Source of the DNA: CAYMTT01 sp964393465
GTDB taxonomy: Bacteria; Patescibacteriota; Minisyncoccia; Minisyncoccales; MHMH01
Direction of reading: 5' to 3'
Length of the DNA: 34,255 nucleotides
Assembly: GCA_964393465.1 (NCBI GenBank)
Contig: CAYMTT010000007.1
Coordinates: 1-34,255 of the forward strand
Below, one piece after another: positions 30,996-34,255 of the stretch; position 1 is the stretch's first letter, and the number at the start of each line of letters is the position of its first letter. The position numbers were made by a program, and so were the translations under genes. The notes beneath the pieces were generated by a model. The model saw nothing but the letters and a program-made list of their open reading frames with translations. It was not told the DNA's origin and ran no database searches.

Positions 30996-33900
30996 TTATC
31001 TGAAATAAGAACCCAATCCTCTATTGTAATCCAATTGAACCTGATTCAAATCCCGGGGATAAGAATAGAATCTGACATCGTCCATCAAGCCTTTGTAGTA
31101 GCCAGAGCTCACCCTGCCCAAATCAGTATTGTTGGCGTCTATAGCAGTATCCGTGGTAACGACAATGTGATTCCAGGTATTAAGTTGTATTGAATTTGCA
31201 ATGGTTCCGTTTACATATATCTTAGGATTAGAGAAGCCCTGGGCCTGTATTTGGGAGTTGGAGTCTATCTCTATGTAGTGTGTGCCACCGTCTAAGTCCA
31301 GAACTTTCCTGTTGGAAGCCTTAGGGTTTATCCAAGAAGAGACAGTTTTTACGTTTTTGCTGGTATCTCCGATGTCAACATAATCGTCAGAACCGTCAAA
31401 GCTCAAAGCAGAGCCGTATTTGCCCGCCGTCCAGGAAGCTCCGGTTATTGTGCCGCTGTTTCCGCCTCCCGAAGAATCATAAGCTACAGTGCCCGAACCT
31501 TCGTCAATATTCCAGTAGGCTGCGGGGTTTCCTTTGTTGTAGTGATAGAGGACTTCTTTTTCTGAAAGCAAACGATTGTAAATTTTAATCTCATCTATTA
31601 TCGCATCGCTGCTTATATCAAGGGAATAATCCCTGGATCTCGATTCTGGAAACGTACAATCACTGCTCTGCAGCCAATAACCTTCACCAGGCATTAAAGT
31701 ATCGACTTCTTCATCGTCTATGTCTGTAGTTGTCACAGAACAATCACCCTCCAGACTCGAGACTAATGCCGGAGTAAAGGGAGCACCTATCAAATATGTT
31801 CCATCATACCAAGTTGGAGTCAAATACCAGGGAGTCCCGGACATAGTAAAAGAACAGCCCGTTCCGTCTTCTGAAACTTGATAGCCTTCCCCCGCATCGA
31901 GATGGCCGCTTTCTGTTACGTAACTCTTTGTTATAGGATTCCAAGAATAGACGGCGCCTATCGAGCATCCGGCATCTTCCATATCCGATATGTCTATTCC
32001 TTCTTCTATCGAGGGAGAAAAAAGATTCCAGCCGACCTCAAGTTCAACATCTGTTTCTGTAGAATCAGGAAAATCGTTGATTTCGGTATTAGTAGTAATA
32101 ACCACGTGGTGCCAATTGCCGGAAGTTATACTGGAAGATTCTTCTCCATCCACGTATATTGTCGGGGAATTCCAGCCTGTGGTAGTTATGGTGTTGGAAG
32201 ACAAGCTGACGCTGGAAGAAGAATTGATATAAGCTAAATCGCTCAGCTGCAATATCTCCTGGGTAGAGCTGGATGTTTTCATCCAGAATTCCATTGTCTG
32301 GATATTATCAAGATCAGAAAGACCTCTAATGTCCAGGTAGCTGCCGTCATATAGTTTTAAGCTGCTGCCCCCCTTTTTCCCTCCGGAGGAAGGCAAAACT
32401 CCAGTAGTTCTTTCATAACTTTCTTGTATAAAAACTTCTCCCGTACCCGTAGCAAACTTTATATTATCCAATGAAATATCTCCCGCCCAACCGCCTGCGC
32501 AAGTGTAATGGAACCTGATGTCATTGACGGTTACTTCTGTAAGGTCCAAATAAACATGGCTCCATGTGGTGCCGTCTGAGTGCTGCTGCCCGGTAATCGA
32601 CCATTCGCTCTGCCAGCCATAGAACCAATCAACGTATCTTTGAAATCTCAGAGTTCCTATATCTGAACCGTAAGCGTTGTAATCGAAAGAAACCGCATTT
32701 AAATCCGATGGAAAAGAACCTATATCCAAAATAGCGGTTTCCCCGTCCGTATAACAGTAACCGTCTGAGGTTTCAACATATATATAAACCGTTCCGTCGG
32801 AACCGTCCGTAGCCCCAGTACTGCCAGAAGGAGTGTCTTCGGTTTCTCCGTACCAATCGTCATCATCTGAAGTATTATTCTCCCAATTCGAAGAACTCAA
32901 ATCATTGGAAAAATCGGATACGCTTTCGAAACTGTCGGTAGTGGTGGCCAAGTCCACTTCTTTATCAAAATCTCCCCTAATAATGTCACCGCTTTTGTTC
33001 TCTCCCGAAGCATCATAGACTTTTCTGCCACCTCCGGATCCTTCCTCAAAATTCCAGTATCCGACAAGCCCCTGGATGACGCAGGATCCCGGATCTTCCT
33101 CGCAAGTGCTCTTTGGGCCAAAATGGGCGGCAAACCCTGCGTTGTAATCCAATCGAATTTCTTCCCTGTCTCTCCGATAGTTATAAAGCCTGACATCGTC
33201 CATCAAACCCTTATAGTAAGAATCTCCAACCTTGCCCAAATAAACATTGCTGGCGTCTATAGAAGTATCCGTGATAACTACCACATGATTCCAGGAATCG
33301 AGTTTTATGGAGCTTGTTCGAACTCCGTCAACGTATATCCGAGGTCTTGAAAAACCCTGAGCTTGTATTTCTTCGTTGGAATCTATCTCTATGTAGTGCG
33401 TGCCGCCGTCCAGGTTGAGCACCTTCTTATCGGAAGCTTCCGGTTTTATCCAGAAAGAAACCGTCTTTATTTTTTGGTCGGTATCTCCTATGCCCACGTG
33501 GTCGTCTATTCCGTCAAAATCCAATGCTGTCCCGTGTTTGCCGGCAAACCAAGTAAGATTATCGCTTTCTGTAATAAAAGAAGAAAGAGAACCGTCAGAT
33601 GCCATATGATTACTATGGGTAAAAGAACCTCCCGTGTAAATTATTTTCCTTATCGTTCCCGATCCGTCGGTAATGTATATATTATCCAGGTAAGCCGTTC
33701 TGGTCGCGGTATCGTCGTCCTCGCAGACAATATCATAATTGGAAATCGTTTCCCCGACAAGTCCGGCGGGAACGGAAATCTTTCTGTAATACCATTGATC
33801 AACCGCATAGCCGGACAGATCGGTAGCCGGATGAGCGCTTAATCCGTTCTGATCTGTAGCTCCCGAATCTCTAAGAGTACCGCCGGAAGACGTAAAGTCA

Positions 33901-34255
33901 AAAGCGATCCTATCGTCGGAACCGGTCCAATAGACGTCGTATTCAACGTAATCGCCCGACTGAATGGTATAATCGGAAACGCTGGTTAAGTCTTCGTAGA
34001 TATAGGAATTCGCAGAAGAAACCATTGAAAAAGAGGCTTTTAGATAATCTCCGACATTAACGGCATTATTCGAATTGGCGCTCTCATCGTAGATAGTGCT
34101 GCCCGAACCCTCATCAAGCTTCCAATGGACGACGGGCTTTCCTTTGTTGTAGTGATAGCGCACTTCTTTTTCAGCCAAAGCCCTGTCATATATCCTCAAC
34201 TCGTCTATCTTGCCCGTGAAATAGTCGCCGTTGGCCTCCCCTATGGTAGTGCTGG
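30996..34255 (-). CDS. Large LamG/MAM-type surface protein, partial (5' end outside window)
   Basis: The frame is open to the right edge; at least 1085 residues are visible. The edge shows the end of a LamG unit (GDYFTGKIDELRIYDRAL), so more units probably lie upstream. Then come: a jelly-roll-like stretch; a LamG unit (copy A, 33117-33506); a MAM-like segment (near 32460-32705, ending GDISLDNIKF); a LamG unit interrupted by a 'GWNLF...GEGYW' module (about 31640-32075); and a LamG unit (copy C, 30999-31388) that ends the protein as LGSYFR. LamG units bind glycans or proteins in other systems; here a secreted adhesive or wall-associated role is inferred. No membrane anchor or sorting signal is seen at the C-terminus, and the N-terminus is not visible. 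Asp, Ser and Thr are abundant. Confidence 0.85.
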   Translation of the reverse strand, partial: STTIGEANGDYFTGKIDELRIYDRALAEKEVRYHYNKGKPVVHWKLDEGSGSTIYDESANSNNAVNVGDYLKASFSMVSSANSYIYEDLTSVSDYTIQSGDYVEYDVYWTGSDDRIAFDFTSSGGTLRDSGATDQNGLSAHPATDLSGYAVDQWYYRKISVPAGLVGETISNYDIVCEDDDTATRTAYLDNIYITDGSGTIRKIIYTGGSFTHSNHMASDGSLSSFITESDNLTWFAGKHGTALDFDGIDDHVGIGDTDQKIKTVSFWIKPEASDKKVLNLDGGTHYIEIDSNEEIQAQGFSRPRIYVDGVRTSSIKLDSWNHVVVITDTSIDASNVYLGKVGDSYYKGLMDDVRLYNYRRDREEIRLDYNAGFAAHFGPKSTCEEDPGSCVIQGLVGYWNFEEGSGGGRKVYDASGENKSGDIIRGDFDKEVDLATTTDSFESVSDFSNDLSSSNWENNTSDDDDWYGETEDTPSGSTGATDGSDGTVYIYVETSDGYCYTDGETAILDIGSFPSDLNAVSFDYNAYGSDIGTLRFQRYVDWFYGWQSEWSITGQQHSDGTTWSHVYLDLTEVTVNDIRFHYTCAGGWAGDISLDNIKFATGTGEVFIQESYERTTGVLPSSGGKKGGSSLKLYDGSYLDIRGLSDLDNIQTMEFWMKTSSSTQEILQLSDLAYINSSSSVSLSSNTITTTGWNSPTIYVDGEESSSITSGNWHHVVITTNTEINDFPDSTETDVELEVGWNLFSPSIEEGIDISDMEDAGCSIGAVYSWNPITKSYVTESGHLDAGEGYQVSEDGTGCSFTMSGTPWYLTPTWYDGTYLIGAPFTPALVSSLEGDCSVTTTDIDDEEVDTLMPGEGYWLQSSDCTFPESRSRDYSLDISSDAIIDEIKIYNRLLSEKEVLYHYNKGNPAAYWNIDEGSGTVAYDSSGGGNSGTITGASWTAGKYGSALSFDGSDDYVDIGDTSKNVKTVSSWINPKASNRKVLDLDGGTHYIEIDSNSQIQAQGFSNPKIYVNGTIANSIQLNTWNHIVVTTDTAIDANNTDLGRVSSGYYKGLMDDVRFYSYPRDLNQVQLDYNRGLGSYFR
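30999..31388 (-). repeat. LamG internal repeat, copy C
   Basis: 130 codons from DDYVDIGDT to GSYFR. Hand alignment with copy A (33117-33506) gives about 82 identical residues of 130 and no gaps. The shared block LDGGTHYIEIDSN is nearly identical, also at the DNA level. Confidence 0.85.
33117..33506 (-). repeat. LamG internal repeat, copy A
   Basis: 130 codons from DDHVGIGDT to AAHFG, the partner of copy C. The flanking segments are also related: EKEVRYHYNKGKPVVHWKLD before copy A and EKEVLYHYNKGNPAAYWNID before copy C, which suggests duplication of a whole unit. Confidence 0.85.

Noticed and set aside
1..34255. CRISPR arrays, insertion sequences, integrases, toxin-antitoxin or defence genes
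   Set aside because: No regularly spaced direct repeats, no transposase or integrase motifs and no known defence domains were found on reading both strands.

Overview
The window looks like chromosomal DNA from a small-genome bacterium of the Candidate Phyla Radiation (Patescibacteria, Parcubacteria-like). This is inferred from the sequence; no search was run. The genes are mostly core functions, tightly packed and often overlapping, and several proteins are shorter than usual: RpoB about 1068 aa, RpoC 1175 aa, UvrC 395 aa without its helix-hairpin-helix end, YchF 283 aa without its helical arm, S18 65 aa. Several core genes have a -10 box only 6-9 nt before the start codon, which suggests leaderless mRNAs.

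Left block (1-6502, minus strand). uvrA comes first, then groES-groEL behind a promoter region with a CIRCE-like HrcA operator. Next is a tandem zinc-ribbon gene with tRNA-Ser(GGA) 4 nt downstream, then two small unknown genes and a partial one. The small genes stand alone, each with an AAGGAGG ribosome binding site; the two complete ones also have a clear TTGACA-type promoter and a hairpin terminator.

Middle plus-strand block (6576-15327). uvrC diverges from uvrA. It is followed by a YvlD/holin-4 membrane protein, secG, a family 5 solute-binding protein with an inserted peptidoglycan-binding domain, a SIS-type sugar-phosphate isomerase whose 3' end runs into tRNA-Leu(CAG), RNase J, trpS, dgkA and a PHP-like protein. 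A phosphohexomutase (minus) meets the PHP gene tail to tail and diverges from ychF across 25 nt.

The ychF-rpsF-ssb-rpsR block (plus) has the same order as in Bacillus subtilis and overlaps the 3' end of recA. Then on the minus strand come rpoB-rpoC, ftsK and recA. rpoB is preceded by a consensus promoter and a leader of about 120 nt with a hairpin. Upstream of it lie a Wzy/O-antigen-ligase-like membrane protein with TPR repeats and, at the right edge, a large partial LamG/MAM-type surface protein with an internal duplication and a nested domain.

I see no mobile element, CRISPR array, defence island or obvious new multi-gene system. The most notable points are the likely leaderless start architecture, two face-to-face promoters in 25 nt, the CIRCE-like site, the isomerase/tRNA overlap, and the altered domain layouts of the solute-binding protein, YchF, UvrC and the LamG protein.
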